A stretch of 64,000 nt of DNA from Dendrophyllia cribrosa. Its lineage: Eukaryota; Cnidaria; Anthozoa; Scleractinia; Dendrophylliidae. This document shows, piece after piece, positions 58,701 to 64,000 of the stretch. The stretch lies in the NCBI GenBank assembly GCA_024195265.1, contig JAJLRJ010000001.1:52232672-52296671 (forward strand), in the 5' to 3' direction. Positions within the stretch are counted from its first letter, which is position 1. Each line of letters starts with the position of its first letter. Position numbers and translations under genes: made by a program. Below the pieces are notes generated by a model. That model made no database searches. It was given only the letters and a program-made list of their open reading frames with translations, and had not been told where the DNA came from.

Positions 58701-58825
58701 ACTTACCTAATCTTTCAATTTCATCTGTTAAAAGATCTTCCATGTCTTCCTCCTCTGCAAGATCCAGGGGTAATTCCCCCTCATTATTGACGGCTGCAAC
58801 ATCTGCCTTATTGTCAATTAAACAT
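26295..58825 (-). CDS. PPP1R12A: Myosin phosphatase targeting subunit (MYPT1/PPP1R12A ortholog), gene span, 5' end not visible
   Basis: The protein targets protein phosphatase 1 to myosin and other substrates; in animals it sets myosin light-chain phosphorylation and actomyosin tension. Fourteen minus-strand exons join without a phase conflict into 799 residues. Order: ankyrin-repeat part (exons at 58.8, 47.6, 46.3, 40.2 and 38.9 kb), linker (37.8 kb), acidic Ser/Glu-rich block (36.2 kb), Lys/Glu/Arg-rich helix ending RDKRRGG (30.1 kb), acidic exon (28.0 kb), two small exons, and a coiled coil ending in the leucine zipper (27.0-26.3 kb). Human MYPT1 is about 1,030 residues. The PP1-docking KVKF motif and the first ankyrins, about 140 residues in human, are not found and should lie beyond base 64,000. 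The ROCK-site motif RRST appears in none of the visible exons. A second internal start exists at 32,356. Assignment is by recalled similarity to human MYPT1; PPP1R12B/C are the alternatives, but an invertebrate usually has one ancestral gene. Confidence 0.93.
26743..26793 (-). CDS. PPP1R12A: MYPT exon: coiled coil, middle
   Basis: 51 nt, 17 codons, phase 0; acceptor TTTATAG, donor GTAGGT. Encodes [17 protein letters not shown]. It aligns to human RALERRISEMEEELK but is about 17 residues shorter between KALQ and this helix. No exon is visible in the 104-bp intron before it, so the coiled coil seems genuinely shorter. Confidence 0.9.
26898..27008 (-). CDS. PPP1R12A: MYPT exon: coiled coil, first part
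   Basis: 111 nt, 37 codons, phase 0; acceptor GTCCAACAG, donor GTATGT. Includes [20 protein letters not shown] and IKLEKALQ, matching human ENEKLKAQLHDTNMELTDLKLQLEKATQ. In vertebrates this C-terminal coiled coil mediates dimerisation and binds the kinases that regulate the complex. Confidence 0.93.
27114..27150 (-). CDS. PPP1R12A: MYPT exon: 37-nt micro-exon
   Basis: 37 nt, acceptor TTTTACAG, donor GTAGGT. One base completes Arg, then [12 protein letters not shown], ending in phase 0. No domain; leads directly into the coiled coil. Confidence 0.82.
27277..27305 (-). CDS. PPP1R12A: MYPT exon: 29-nt micro-exon
   Basis: 29 nt, acceptor CTTTCAG, donor GTTTGT (weak). Encodes STTDRIRSG plus two bases that make Arg with the next exon. 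Support: phase fit on both sides and the matching position of a 20-nt micro-exon, also 2 modulo 3, in the second locus. Confidence 0.78.
27561..27762. mobile_element. MITE, CTTTCACT..CCCAGAG family, in a MYPT intron
   Basis: Contains CCCAGAGTCAATTATGGAGA, GGTGTGACCATTCAAATGAA and ends CACTCTTGGGTTTAA. Same family as 1.4, 8.6, 17.1 and 33.8 kb. Confidence 0.65.
27898..28026 (-). CDS. PPP1R12A: MYPT exon: acidic segment with RRRS motif
   Basis: 129 nt, 43 codons, phase 0 both sides; acceptor ATTTAG, donor GTAATG. Starts [20 protein letters not shown], later [17 protein letters not shown]. It aligns with the human QDSDENEQEQQSDTEEGS segment just after Thr853, and with the exon at 4,911-4,994 of the second locus. 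RRRSQ is a possible basophilic kinase site. Confidence 0.9.
28326..29606. repeat. 54-bp minisatellite, ~23 copies, in a MYPT intron
   Basis: Unit GTACCCACCCTTTTGCAGGT TTGTACCCTACCCACCACTC TGTGGGTTTCTAAG, made of two related ~27-bp halves. Copies differ at three fixed places: GCAGG/GCGGG, CACCACTCT/CAACCCTCT, and TAAGG/TATGG. As 54 is a multiple of 3 and the unit has no stop, it creates 430-codon open frames on both strands; neither is a gene. It ends 50 bp from the exon donor at 29,655, with a ~23-C run between. On the sense (minus) strand it is rich in GGG. Confidence 0.95.
29656..30114 (-). CDS. PPP1R12A: MYPT exon: charged ER/K helix ending RDKRRGG
   Basis: 459 nt, 153 codons, phase 0 at both ends; acceptor TTTTTTAG, donor GTGAGT. 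Starts [20 protein letters not shown]. From about residue 50 it becomes an almost pure Lys/Glu/Arg segment, broken once by [10 protein letters not shown], a likely single alpha helix. It ends [16 protein letters not shown], the position of human IRERRRPREKRRSTGV, but with Gly-Gly where human has Ser-Thr-Gly. Reading past the donor would give V-S, so the splice site sits in the old motif. It is shared by the long form and by the 32.3-kb alternative first exon. Confidence 0.93.
30115..32284 (-). other. MYPT intron, nothing recognised
   Basis: About 2.2 kb between the alternative first exon and the ER/K exon. Unusually free of recognised repeats compared with other introns here. No extra exon with an RRST motif was seen. 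Confidence 0.5.
32285..32356 (-). CDS. PPP1R12A: Alternative first exon of MYPT: ankyrin-less short isoform
   Basis: ATG at 32,356 opens 24 codons, [24 protein letters not shown], ending at donor CGCAG/GTAACA in phase 0. The next exon downstream (30,114) also starts in phase 0. An in-frame TGA lies eight codons upstream with no convincing acceptor between it and the ATG, so this reads as a first exon, not an internal one. Joined to the downstream exons it gives 327 residues: charged helix, acidic exon and leucine zipper, with no ankyrins and no PP1-docking motif. A precedent is the heart small subunit made from an internal promoter of human PPP1R12B. No transcript evidence is available. Confidence 0.62.
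32357..32560 (-). promoter_or_regulatory. Presumed internal promoter and 5' leader of the short MYPT isoform
   Basis: The bases just upstream of the alternative first exon are richer in CpG than the introns around them and free of recognised repeats. No TATA box is placed with confidence. The call rests on the first-exon structure at 32,285-32,356. Confidence 0.35.
32451..32492 (-). CDS. Upstream ORF in the leader of the short MYPT isoform
   Basis: ATG in strong context (AAAAATGG), 13 codons [13 protein letters not shown], then TAA, lying 94 nt before the short-isoform ATG. If the leader extends this far it would be translated first and would dampen the main start. KLKFD resembles the KVKFD docking motif of MYPT proteins, which may be chance. 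Confidence 0.35.
   Translation of the reverse strand: MAKLKFDLEAESV
33085..33476. mobile_element. TTAA-flanked MITE, GGGACACTGTCAC family, copy 1
   Basis: Starts TTAAAGGGGCATTGTCACG, ends GGTGACAGTGTCCCTTTAA. The centre has a self-inverse AACTTGAAAAAATTGGCCAA. Same family at 57,503-57,914 (opposite orientation), 58,023-58,589 and about 61,745-62,215. Confidence 0.82.
33822..34104. mobile_element. TTAA-type MITE with a small insertion
   Basis: Starts TAACCCTTTCACTCCCAGAG, ends CACTCTTGGGATTCAAAGGG. The family sequence is broken at about 33,853-33,925 by an (AAT)n-led insert with TATAGCGCTACTTTACTTG. Confidence 0.65.
34650..34742. repeat. Hairpin, ~35-bp arms
   Basis: GCACTCGTTGGTTTGTATCA GAAATC ... 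inverse GATTTCTGATACAAACCAAC, loop of about 30 bp. Confidence 0.75.
34940..35005 (-). mobile_element. tRNA-like SINE head, minus strand
   Basis: A box TAGTCGAGTGG and B box GAGTTCAAGTC on the minus strand, beside an (AAAGAAAA)n tract at 34,912-34,940. Short and uncertain. Confidence 0.4.
35291..36206 (-). CDS. PPP1R12A: MYPT large exon: acidic and Ser/Thr-rich region
   Basis: 916 nt: one base completing Arg, then 305 codons; acceptor TTTTTCTCAG, donor GTAACG. Starts [20 protein letters not shown]. Two long acidic blocks ([20 protein letters not shown] and a later [16 protein letters not shown]) match the acidic stretch of vertebrate MYPT1. A Ser/Thr-rich part follows with short basic motifs such as [13 protein letters not shown], then [13 protein letters not shown]. 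No RRST motif is present, so a counterpart of human Thr696 is not seen. KRAAT could be a weak basophilic-kinase site; that is a guess. The long antisense ORF here is only a shadow of its Ser/Glu codons. Confidence 0.92.
37765..37823 (-). CDS. PPP1R12A: MYPT exon: post-ankyrin linker
   Basis: 59 nt, acceptor TTTCCACAG, donor GTAAGT, phase 0 in and 2 out. Encodes [19 protein letters not shown]. No domain is visible; it corresponds in position to the variable human linker after the ankyrins. Support comes from two good splice sites and exact phase fit with both neighbours. Confidence 0.85.
38646..38667 (+). repeat. C homopolymer (~18 C) in a MYPT intron
   Basis: Run of C following CCCTAACAC, 110 bp from the donor of the exon at 38,779. 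Confidence 0.85.
38779..38871 (-). CDS. PPP1R12A: MYPT exon: last ankyrin and basic helix
   Basis: 93 nt, 31 codons in phase 0. Acceptor GTAG, donor GTGAGT. Begins [20 protein letters not shown] and continues KRQNNKPK. Human counterpart: GQTAFDVADEDILGYLEELQKKQN. Closes the ankyrin domain; the KKRQ helix opens the disordered middle. Confidence 0.93.
39205..39680 (+). repeat. Degenerate (CTGACTGG)n tract
   Basis: Long diverged run of GACTGACTGACTGG-like phrases across about 450 bp of intron; the small ORFs in it are incidental. Confidence 0.6.
39696..39983. mobile_element. MITE, TAGAGC..GTTTTCAATTGAGTGT ends
   Basis: Starts TAGAGCGGTGTTTTCATTTG and ends ACACTCAATTGAAAACTGCT CTA, inverted, with TA duplication. 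A copy of one end, GCGGTTTTCAATTGAGTGTC, occurs at 17,738, where it is broken up by two other insertions. Confidence 0.72.
40053..40197 (-). CDS. PPP1R12A: MYPT exon: ankyrin repeat core
   Basis: 145 nt, acceptor ATCCTCAG, donor GTAATT. Encodes [20 protein letters not shown] then [20 protein letters not shown] and [20 protein letters not shown] is the hallmark ankyrin of MYPT proteins (human [21 protein letters not shown]). This surface packs against the PP1 catalytic subunit and myosin in the vertebrate complex. Phase 2 in, phase 0 out. Confidence 0.95.
40558..41003. mobile_element. MITE, CAGTAAAAACCTGCAAGTAA ends
   Basis: Opens TACAGTAAAAACCTGCAAGT and closes ACTTGCGGTTTTTTACTG. Five diverged AACAGGTTCTT motifs inside. 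The start fits a mariner-type TA/CAGT end. Confidence 0.6.
41655..42640 (+). pseudogene. Non-LTR retrotransposon remnant, restriction-like endonuclease end
   Basis: Two frames of one broken ORF. First: [20 protein letters not shown] ... then, after a frameshift near 42,030 and one stop near 42,181, [20 protein letters not shown]. It carries a CCHC knuckle ([19 protein letters not shown]) followed by [20 protein letters not shown], the PD..D core of the restriction-like endonuclease of R2/NeSL-type elements. The reverse transcriptase part is missing on the left and the end is lost after 42,600. It is dead and lies in a MYPT intron, antisense to the gene. Confidence 0.75.
43935..45073 (-). mobile_element. 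Mobile element with ~125-bp direct repeats and a SAP-domain ORF
   Basis: A 125-bp sequence (AGTAAACTGTCTTGGCCCAG ... AGGTGCTGAGTTTC) occurs at 43,935-44,064 and again at 44,949-45,073. Between them is the ORF at 44,017-44,571. The left repeat includes the ORF's last ~17 codons, so the right copy is either a terminal repeat or the stub of another element. Class unknown; DIRS-like, Crypton-like or a nonautonomous LTR derivative are possible. Confidence 0.5.
44017..44529 (-). CDS. SAP-domain protein of a mobile element
   Basis: Open frame from ATG 44,571; I prefer the next ATG at 44,529 ([16 protein letters not shown]), giving 170 residues. Residues ~17-50 ([34 protein letters not shown]) form a SAP domain, a helix-extended-helix DNA-binding fold. 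A basic middle ([20 protein letters not shown]) and an acidic Ser-rich part ([20 protein letters not shown]) follow, ending [10 protein letters not shown] recall similar SAP ORFs in many copies in coral genomes, so this is element-borne, not a host gene. Its GC content is clearly higher than the flanks. A TATA-like TTTTATATCGAG lies about 40 bp before the first ATG. The frame is intact. Confidence 0.6.
   Translation of the reverse strand: MARPRHQPAKPVKENLTKLSVEVLRLRLQNLNLPINGSKARLVERLRAATTGHAAGHGRPKGVQHDRPRTAKKQAYSKNRTARQQRATDLASNDAAASRNARREPDVELDSLSEAGSSVEDLLGAASEEDEPAEQLARDTLFTPAQLSAIQDTVSKLSTSYFLADCDANL
46261..46312 (-). CDS. PPP1R12A: MYPT exon: start of second ankyrin cluster
   Basis: 52 nt, acceptor ATTTTTAG, donor GTAGGT. 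Encodes [17 protein letters not shown], a canonical ankyrin first helix (TALHVAA..GY) matching human GGTALHVAAAKGYTEVL. It leaves two bases, completed by the next exon as a Ser codon. Too short for ORF finding; found by frame continuity and the ankyrin signature. Confidence 0.92.
46313..47476 (-). other. MYPT intron with a ~22-G run
   Basis: Holds a G homopolymer at about 46,960-46,981 and no supported exon or recognised element. Confidence 0.5.
47477..47581 (-). CDS. PPP1R12A: MYPT exon: inter-ankyrin linker
   Basis: 105 nt, acceptor TATTTCAG, donor GTACG. Encodes [20 protein letters not shown]...KDKSG, the counterpart of human GVDIEAARKEEERIMLRDARQW...AKSGG, the linker that separates the two ankyrin clusters of MYPT proteins. 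Phase in 1, phase out 1, matching both neighbours. The upstream intron is about 11 kb and full of repeats. Confidence 0.93.
48014..48393. repeat. Tandem duplication (~175 bp x2) split by (TA)n
   Basis: 48,014-48,189 and 48,221-48,393 share AAACAATGAGACCATGCAAG, GTTGTCTGAGACAACTAAAA and CTGGGCAACYGGTCTTCAGT. A (TA)11 tract at about 48,198-48,220 separates them. A degraded third copy is at about 49,500-49,640. Confidence 0.8.
49205..49445 (-). mobile_element. tRNA-derived SINE, minus strand
   Basis: Minus strand reads AGTGGTGAGAGCGCTCGCCT then GGCTCGGGTTTGATTCCCGG, decayed A and B boxes, with body TCTCCGGGTACTCCGGTTTT. A SINE type I recognise from corals. Confidence 0.68.
49665..50098 (-). mobile_element. 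tRNA-derived SINE, minus strand, interrupted
   Basis: Head at 50,035-50,098: A box TGGTCAAGTGG and B box AGTTCAAGCC. Body continues to 49,665 (GATGGGATGCTAGTCCATTG on the plus strand). Interrupted at 49,804-49,961 by a hairpin MITE. Confidence 0.7.
49804..49961. mobile_element. Hairpin MITE inserted in a SINE
   Basis: Arms TATGTTGTGGTTCACATTTT TCTTTGGTTTT... and inverse ending AACCACAACATA, ~60 bp each, apparently with TA at both borders. The SINE resumes on either side. Confidence 0.75.
50290..50320 (+). repeat. G homopolymer
   Basis: Run of about 16 G after GGGGATG, in a MYPT intron. Confidence 0.85.
50740..51190. repeat. Dispersed repeat, copy 1 (TGGAAATAACAGTCAGTC family)
   Basis: Shares GTACTGGAAATAACAGTCAG, ATTATGCTCGGACA, GATTGTGTCTCAGGAAAAAT and GGTTTGAAAGGA-like phrases with 55,250-55,850, partly in rearranged order. 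Confidence 0.6.
51189..51315. repeat. Hairpin, ~45-bp arms
   Basis: TCATGTTCTGGCACAGCTGT TTTAAGGTTTCCCAGGGGTGA ... inverse. Loop about 35 bp. Confidence 0.82.
52140..52725. mobile_element. Repeat element rich in CGGTTTTTCGGTTTT
   Basis: Many diverged copies of TTTTCGGTTTTTGG, a unique centre and a right end with a ~22-C run and A run (52,689-52,725). Non-coding. Confidence 0.55.
53141..54263. mobile_element. 1.1-kb nonautonomous DNA transposon, hAT-like, copy 2
   Basis: Same inverted ends as 1,463-2,593, with target duplication TTAAGA on both sides. The plus-strand frame at 53,864-54,082 contains [20 protein letters not shown], which could be the worn start of a hAT-type transposase ORF. 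Same orientation as copy 1. Confidence 0.8.
55250..55850. repeat. Dispersed repeat, copy 2, carrying a MITE
   Basis: Second copy of the sequence at 50,740-51,190. The MITE at 55,614-55,792 is inserted between CCAACCAA and TTTTGTAAAATG, where copy 1 reads GACCAATTTTGTAAAGTG. Confidence 0.65.
55614..55792. mobile_element. Foldback MITE, CACCTTATTCCAAAATGGCG family, copy 2
   Basis: Inverted ends and TA borders like copy 1 at 21,140. The inner sequence GGCCTCGTCAACATG..GAGGCCAAGAGGGCTAATTA is shared. Confidence 0.88.
57503..57914. mobile_element. TTAA-flanked MITE, GGGACACTGTCAC family, copy 2
   Basis: Starts TTAAGGGACACTGTCACC and ends GGCAATGCCCCTTTAA; inverse orientation to 33,085. Preceded at 57,390-57,502 by a partial copy of its own start. 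Confidence 0.82.
58023..58589. mobile_element. TTAA-flanked MITE carrying 5S rRNA sequence
   Basis: Ends TTAAAGGGACACTGTCACG and CGTGACAGTGTCCCTTTAA. The interior differs from the other family members: a 5S rRNA segment at the left, then unique sequence. It sits inside an older copy of the family, whose remnants lie on each side (57,950-58,022; 58,600-58,680). Confidence 0.8.
58051..58146 (+). rRNA. 5S rRNA-derived segment (5'-truncated, in a MITE)
   Basis: GCGCCGGTTCTCGTCCGATC ACCGAAGTTAAGC ... GGTTAGTACTTGGATGGGTG ACCGCCTGGGAATA ... GTAGGCT is 5S rRNA from about base 27 to the 3' end. The internal A-box region and C box look intact and a T run follows at 58,150. The first ~26 bases, the 5' half of helix I, are absent, so it cannot make a normal 5S rRNA. 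It may still bind TFIIIA and be transcribed. Confidence 0.8.
58707..58825 (-). CDS. PPP1R12A: MYPT exon: ankyrin repeat end and linker (first exon visible)
   Basis: 119 nt, acceptor TACAG, donor GTAAGT. The first base completes a codon from an unseen upstream exon; then 39 codons starting [16 protein letters not shown] and ending DEIERL, leaving one base. This matches the human stretch FLIGQGAHVGAVNSEG...LLQNEVNRQG, the end of an ankyrin repeat followed by the acidic AEEE helix. Because it starts inside a repeat, at least one more coding exon must exist upstream, and none was recognised up to 64,000. Confidence 0.93.
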
Positions 58826-61160
58826 CTGTAAAGAAAAAACATAATTCAACATGGTTTTGATGTGGTTACCTCAGAGTAAAAATTGACATACATGTCAGGG
58901 GATCAATAAAATTAAGAGTACGTGGCAATATTTATAAAATAGACGGCAGTGGCAACAAAGGGGCCATAAGGCCCCTTTCCTCTATGAAATCTAGGAACTC
59001 GGAAGTGGCATTTCCAGCATTCTGGGCATCAACTTCAGTTAATTACAACTATTCGAAAAGTAGGCGGCGATAATTTAGGAAGTAGCCAGCAGAATTCACC
59101 GATTGTCGGCTTCTAATGAAACCTCTGCATGTACATGTACTATTATTTAGAAACTTATCCTAGTTTGGAATAGTACAGTGCCACTCAAAAATAACTTGAC
59201 AGTCTCGTCTCTATCCTTAAAACTCAATTCTTGCTTCTTGAAATTTAAGCGACTTGAGAAATGTGAAGCCCTTTCAAAACACAAAACTTTTTTTAGTTTT
59301 GAATCAAACCTTTTATTTACCACTGAACTACAGTAGTTCATCCCTGTGAAAACACTGAATGAAGCTTTATCAAAATAATGTTAAATGTTAGCAAACTAAA
59401 AAAATGAGAAATGGGGTTACAAATTTTAAGGCTACCGAATTTTGGATACAGGCCTGTTCAAAATAACTTTCCAAATCGAAACGTTTCCTGGATATATTCT
59501 GCCATAATACAAAATAAACTTTGAATAAAACTTATTATTAAATTCAAAGAAGTTAGCAACAGCAGCAGTAATTTAAGAGAATAACAAATTTAGCCCTTTG
59601 AAAATTAATAGTTATTTCAGTTGTGCAGTTAATTTGCATTTATGTCAAAAGTGACTTGAAATGTTTCCAATTATGTGAGCACAATACCACACAACCTTTT
59701 TGATAAAACATCTCGGTTATACAAAAATCCCATACCCACAAGGTTATTTTTACCCAAGTATTTATTACCACAAGCAAAAGCCACATGAAATGTCTCATAA
59801 GAAGAGTGTAAGAAACAGGCAGCATGAAAGACAGCTGTGAAAAGACGTTCTGTAAGTCACACAAACAAGAAAAAGATGAAAAAGCTCTTCTAGCCTGGTA
59901 TACTTGTACTTGCTTAGGTGTTAAAATTTAGTTTCTTTCCATAGAGATTTATTTGGGCAATAAAAATTTAATAACAAAATATGTCTTTTATAACTAACTC
60001 ACGCAGAAGGAAGTTAAACCTTTCAAAAAGTGCCCAAATGAGGGAGATCTTGTAAATTGGGTCAGAGCTACATGCAAAAAATCTGTCAGATTTGACTGGC
60101 AAAATCAAAGGAAAATCTGATCTTCCTACAACTTGCCACTTCTTGCTAAAAACATTCACCTTCTTTAGCATATTCCAGAAACCTTTTACTACATAAATAA
60201 AGTCTAGTGAAAGGCCAACAACAAGGAAAAAAAGGAATAAGGATGAAAAAGAACATGGAGTAAAACAAACAAAAAGAAAAGTCAACCTTATTAAGCTTTT
60301 TATTGTTCAAAAACCATCTCAAAATTTTGCTTTGTGCACATGCCAAAACCAAAAGTCGATATATTTGACCCCGAAAGGAAGTTTAGTTTTCATAATGCAA
60401 ACAATGTTTTGGACAGTTTACTTGCAATTTGCCTTGCATTACTGGCTTCAAATGGCCATTTTCTGCTAAATTTCTAAGAGTCAACGGGTCAAGAATAAAA
60501 TAAACAAAATATACTAGCAGTAATCACAGATTATGGAGACGCGTTCGAAGGAATTTCCGGCGGAAATGAGCCCCTGAAAAAAAAACAATAGGGGGAGCCA
60601 TTTGGAAGACCGTCTGCCAAAAAATCTCAAATTTTACTGCACATAAACCACAGGACAACCAACACGAAATTAGGATTGCGTTCTTCGAACGCGGTAAACA
60701 AAGACTGAGGAAAAAAACTGAACTATGTTCAAGCATGGCAGCATCATTTTCAAGCCAGATTGCTTTCAACCTTTCCAAAAGCAAGCCAGCCGACATCTGG
60801 AAAGGGACAAGTAGATATTGTCGAAAATTCTGTATTTGTCATGTGACTTTCTGCGAACACAGCATGGAAGAAGGGATATGATCAATCTCCTATAGTATGA
60901 AAGATTAAAAGTTAACTACAAATTTTCATTCTCACACACCACTGGTAGCATACATACTGTACATATATGCACAGTATGTATTTCGCGTGCAATGGAAAGT
61001 ACAGTACTTAGGAAATGCAAACCGTACGACAATGTGAGCAAGAAATGCAACCTGTGCCTCCAAGAAAAATTTTTCATCATCTGTTGTAAAGATCTATGTA
61101 CCCTAAACAAAAGAAACGAATTAGCAGGTTCATGCCCTCACAGAAACAGATTCACACTCA
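58826..61160 (-). other. MYPT upstream intron, nothing recognised
   Basis: The exons that must precede 58,825 (first ankyrins, PP1-docking motif) were searched for by their motifs on the minus strand and not found. Small ORFs here look incidental. Confidence 0.5.
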
Positions 61161-61162
61161 GG

Positions 61163-61370
61163 AACTTTAGATTAACATAATGTAATGCAACTGCGCATGC
61201 TGCCTACCAATTTTTAAATTAACGGTCATTTGTATACAGTGATGTAATAGAACTTTAGAATAACATAATGTAACGCAACTACGTGCGCGCTGCCTACCAA
61301 CTTTTAAATTAACGGTCATATGTATAATACCGCCAGCAGTTAAATTAACGGTCATTCGCTCAAGTTGCCT
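61163..61370. repeat. Two-and-a-half-copy tandem repeat, ~95-bp unit
   Basis: Units share AACATAATGTAAYGCAACT, GCTGCCTACCAA and TTTAAATTAACGGTCAT; the last copy is partial. Confidence 0.75.
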
Positions 61371-61744
61371 GATAAGTGTGGTCATATCTTGACCATACGA
61401 AACAGGACTGTAGCAATAAAGCGATGAATAACTTCTGAAGCCTGGAACTGCATTCTCTACATAATAGTTACCGCTTCTGAAAAGTTGAGCGCTCTCGGAA
61501 AATTTTTTCTACACAAGTATCCAGAATTTATATTTTATTGAACGCATCCCCATATAAGGCTTTTCAGTGATCAAGTAAGCAATACATACACCCACAAAGC
61601 CAACATGTATTTTTTGTAATTTTATGACAGCCAGCCATCTACACGTACAATGGCCCTGTGTAATGTTTAACCACTCATCCATAACAAGTACCTACTCCAC
61701 AACGGATATAATAGATGTCCTGAGGACTGTCATCATAGAGATGG

Positions 61745-62215
61745 GGATTTTGACATTTTTGAATGAAAACTGCCCAAAAAACTAAGTACCTTTGTTAAAC
61801 ACAAAATGCTTACAGAACACCAAGAGGAGATAAAAAGTAAATTTTCAAAGAGAGAATAAACCATAATCAGAGTTTTAGCGAGTTTACAACTTAACTTAAT
61901 TATTGAGCGTTTTTTACATAAGCCTCTGGCTTGGGAGATTGGGCAACCACTCCCTACATTTATGGACTTTAAATAAATTATTACTATTACTTTACTTTAC
62001 AAGACACAAGGTGATGAACTTGAAAAAATTGGCCCAATTTTTTTGAAGTTGCAATCCATTTCCATCCTGGCCATCGATATCTGCAGCCCAAAACACTTAT
62101 TTTTACTCTTTGAGCATTAGTAGAATAATTTTAAACAAAACTGGACAATTATTTTTGGGTTTTAGGGGCTTTTTAAAATAACACTTAAAATGGTGACATA
62201 TCCCTTTAATTAAGG
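61745..62215. mobile_element. TTAA-type MITE, GGGACACTGTCAC family, decayed copy
   Basis: Contains AGAACACCAAGAGGAGATAA, CTTGAAAAAATTGGCCCAAT, TCCATTTCCATCCTGGCCAT and ends GGTGACATATCCCTTTAA. Interrupted at about 61,890-62,000 by unrelated sequence. Confidence 0.65.
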
Positions 62216-64000
62216 TTTGAAACAACATCATGGAGTTTTTACAGTTAGGGACAAAAATATAGTGCTAGCTATGAAGGACTGTCTAGGTCCTCAGGCTAGA
62301 TAAAAATACCTGTTCAAAATATTCTATGCCATGAAAATAGAAGCAACTCTTATAACTGTTGAAAAGTGATGGACCACACATGAAAGTTTTTAACTATGGC
62401 TATTGCAGCTAAGGATTAGTCCACTGTTGTTAATGACAACAAGTTACTGGTTATACATTTAGCATACCTATTAGCATTTGTCTGACTGGCATGACAACAG
62501 ACAGTTATCAGTTCTTAATAAAAGACTTGAGACATCCCCCCCCCCTAAGGATGATGCCAGTGACATGAGATTGCTTTGTGTACAGACTAACATGGTTTAA
62601 ATTGACCACCAACAGCAAAAAAATCTGGTGCAAATACTACTGAAGGAAACCCAGCTGGAATATAAAAGCTCCCCAGGAAACAGGTGAAATCAAAGGCTTT
62701 ATCTCACATCTACAAGGTAAAGAACTATCGTGTCTACAAAATTAAACCTTTTTATTAGCATGTATGATGTACACTGTATGTCATTGACACTTCTTGAGTA
62801 ACTGATGTTAAGCATTTTGGCTCCTCGATCGTTGATTTATAACAAAGATCTTTTATATCAAACCCTTAAAACCATGATAATAATTTTTTACAGTGATTAA
62901 AAAACTAATTTACAACAATTACTTTTCATTTCATTTCATCAACTGCCAAGCCTTCAGGCATATTGGAAAGTGTACAAAAATGTGGACAAAGCATGATTAT
63001 TTTTAAAAACATTGTATAAATTAAAAGAAAGTTACTTCCAAAAACAAGTGAGAAAGTAGCTGAAAAGAAATTACATAATCTAGAAAAAAATTGCAAGCAT
63101 ATGTAAATTTTAAAAGATGTAAACCAGAATTTCCAAATTTAAACATGTCTCAAATGTATATTTGACAATTTCATGTAGAGTTGATCAAAAAGATAACAAT
63201 TAACAATGCAAAAATATGAAATGACAAGTATACAAAGTCTGGGCAGACAGCTTAACAAAAAAGAACATTTAAATATAAGAGCATCTAACTTCTTTTTCAT
63301 AATAAATAATACACAACTGCCATTGCCACTACAAAACAATACCAAAACACAAGAATTAGAAAATAATTACCACAATGTAAACTAGCTCCTTCTCAAGATT
63401 TGAACCAAAAAAATCTTCCAGTTTCCAAAATATACAGAGACTAGCAAAAATAATTTGATGTTTGATTTTGATTGGATTTGCATTGGGTCTGAAAGGTTTT
63501 TAGCACATGATACAACCCAGAAAGGAACGTTCAGTATAGCATTGACCATTGTATAGACAAAATCACCCATCAGACTGTAGCTTGGTAAAATAAATACCAA
63601 TTCTGTGGCAGGACCAATGGCAAGTTGACTGTGGTATTTCTTAGATCAAATAAATAACACACGGCTGATCAGCTGCAAGTGTTTTGATAATCCAGTCTGT
63701 TTTTGGACAGCTATCAAAGCCACAGTCATTTCTGTCCATGACAAATATTTGTTTCTGTGGCTCTGATAGAAGATGTAGAGGTACAGTAAACACAATGAAA
63801 CACAAGTTATCAAAATTCAGAAGGAAAGACAATATGCTCTCATATACACAATTTCACTGTGGGAACATGCTGTTTCTATCACAGTTGGAATTCTGCCGAA
63901 AACTATATCACAGCCAAGATTATAATCAAAATTTCCCCTGTAAACTTCATTGGAAAGATTGGTTAATAATATGACAGAAAAGATTTGCTAAAGGAAACAG
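62216..64000. other. Right-end stretch, nothing recognised
   Basis: AT-rich, no supported exon, no clear repeat ends. Presumably still MYPT intron. Confidence 0.4.

Noticed and set aside
60524..60796. 90-codon minus-strand frame upstream of MYPT exons
   Set aside because: Tested as a possible early MYPT exon; no ankyrin signature, no KVKF motif and no good splice borders.

Overview
This window is eukaryotic: its coding sequence is cut into short minus-strand exons with GT..AG borders, the introns are long and AT-rich, and there is a dense cover of small inverted-repeat transposons, tRNA-derived SINEs, minisatellites and long G/C homopolymers. The repeat families look like those I know from anthozoan (coral or sea-anemone) genomes. 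That, plus an invertebrate-type MYPT gene, makes a cnidarian, probably a stony coral, the best guess. The species cannot be named from sequence alone.

The main gene runs right to left (minus strand) from about 58.8 kb to 26.3 kb. It is an ortholog of PPP1R12A/MYPT1, the myosin-phosphatase targeting subunit. Fourteen exons are visible and all their phases agree. They join into 799 residues: ankyrin repeats, an acidic and Ser-rich middle, a very long Lys/Glu/Arg helix, and the near-invariant C-terminal leucine zipper. The first exons (PP1-docking motif and first ankyrins) are not visible and probably lie beyond the right edge. Inside the gene, at 32.3 kb, is a second first exon: ATG, in-frame stop upstream, 24 codons, phase-0 donor. 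Joined to the exon at 30.1 kb it would give a ~327-residue isoform with no ankyrin repeats.

A second, separate minus-strand gene starts at 6,689 and runs off the left edge. Its first exon encodes a basic protein ending in the REKRRSTGV motif, which in vertebrate MYPT1 is the inhibitory Rho-kinase site. Its next exons match the MYPT exons in phase and content. The large gene has RDKRRGG at the same place and so lacks the phospho-acceptors. The two loci therefore look like a split of functions: scaffold without the site, and site without the scaffold.

The rest is intron or intergenic DNA with mobile elements. Between the genes (7-26 kb) there are TTAA-flanked MITEs, a mariner-like MITE, hairpin elements, a SINE, a dead LINE and a large inverted repeat. 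In the introns there is a ~23-copy 54-bp array beside an exon (28.3-29.6 kb), a non-LTR retrotransposon remnant (41.7-42.6 kb), a SAP-domain element ORF (44.0-44.6 kb), SINEs, a second copy of a 1.1-kb hAT-like element, and a TTAA MITE carrying most of a 5S rRNA gene (58.0 kb). From 58.8 kb to the right end I see no supported exon.
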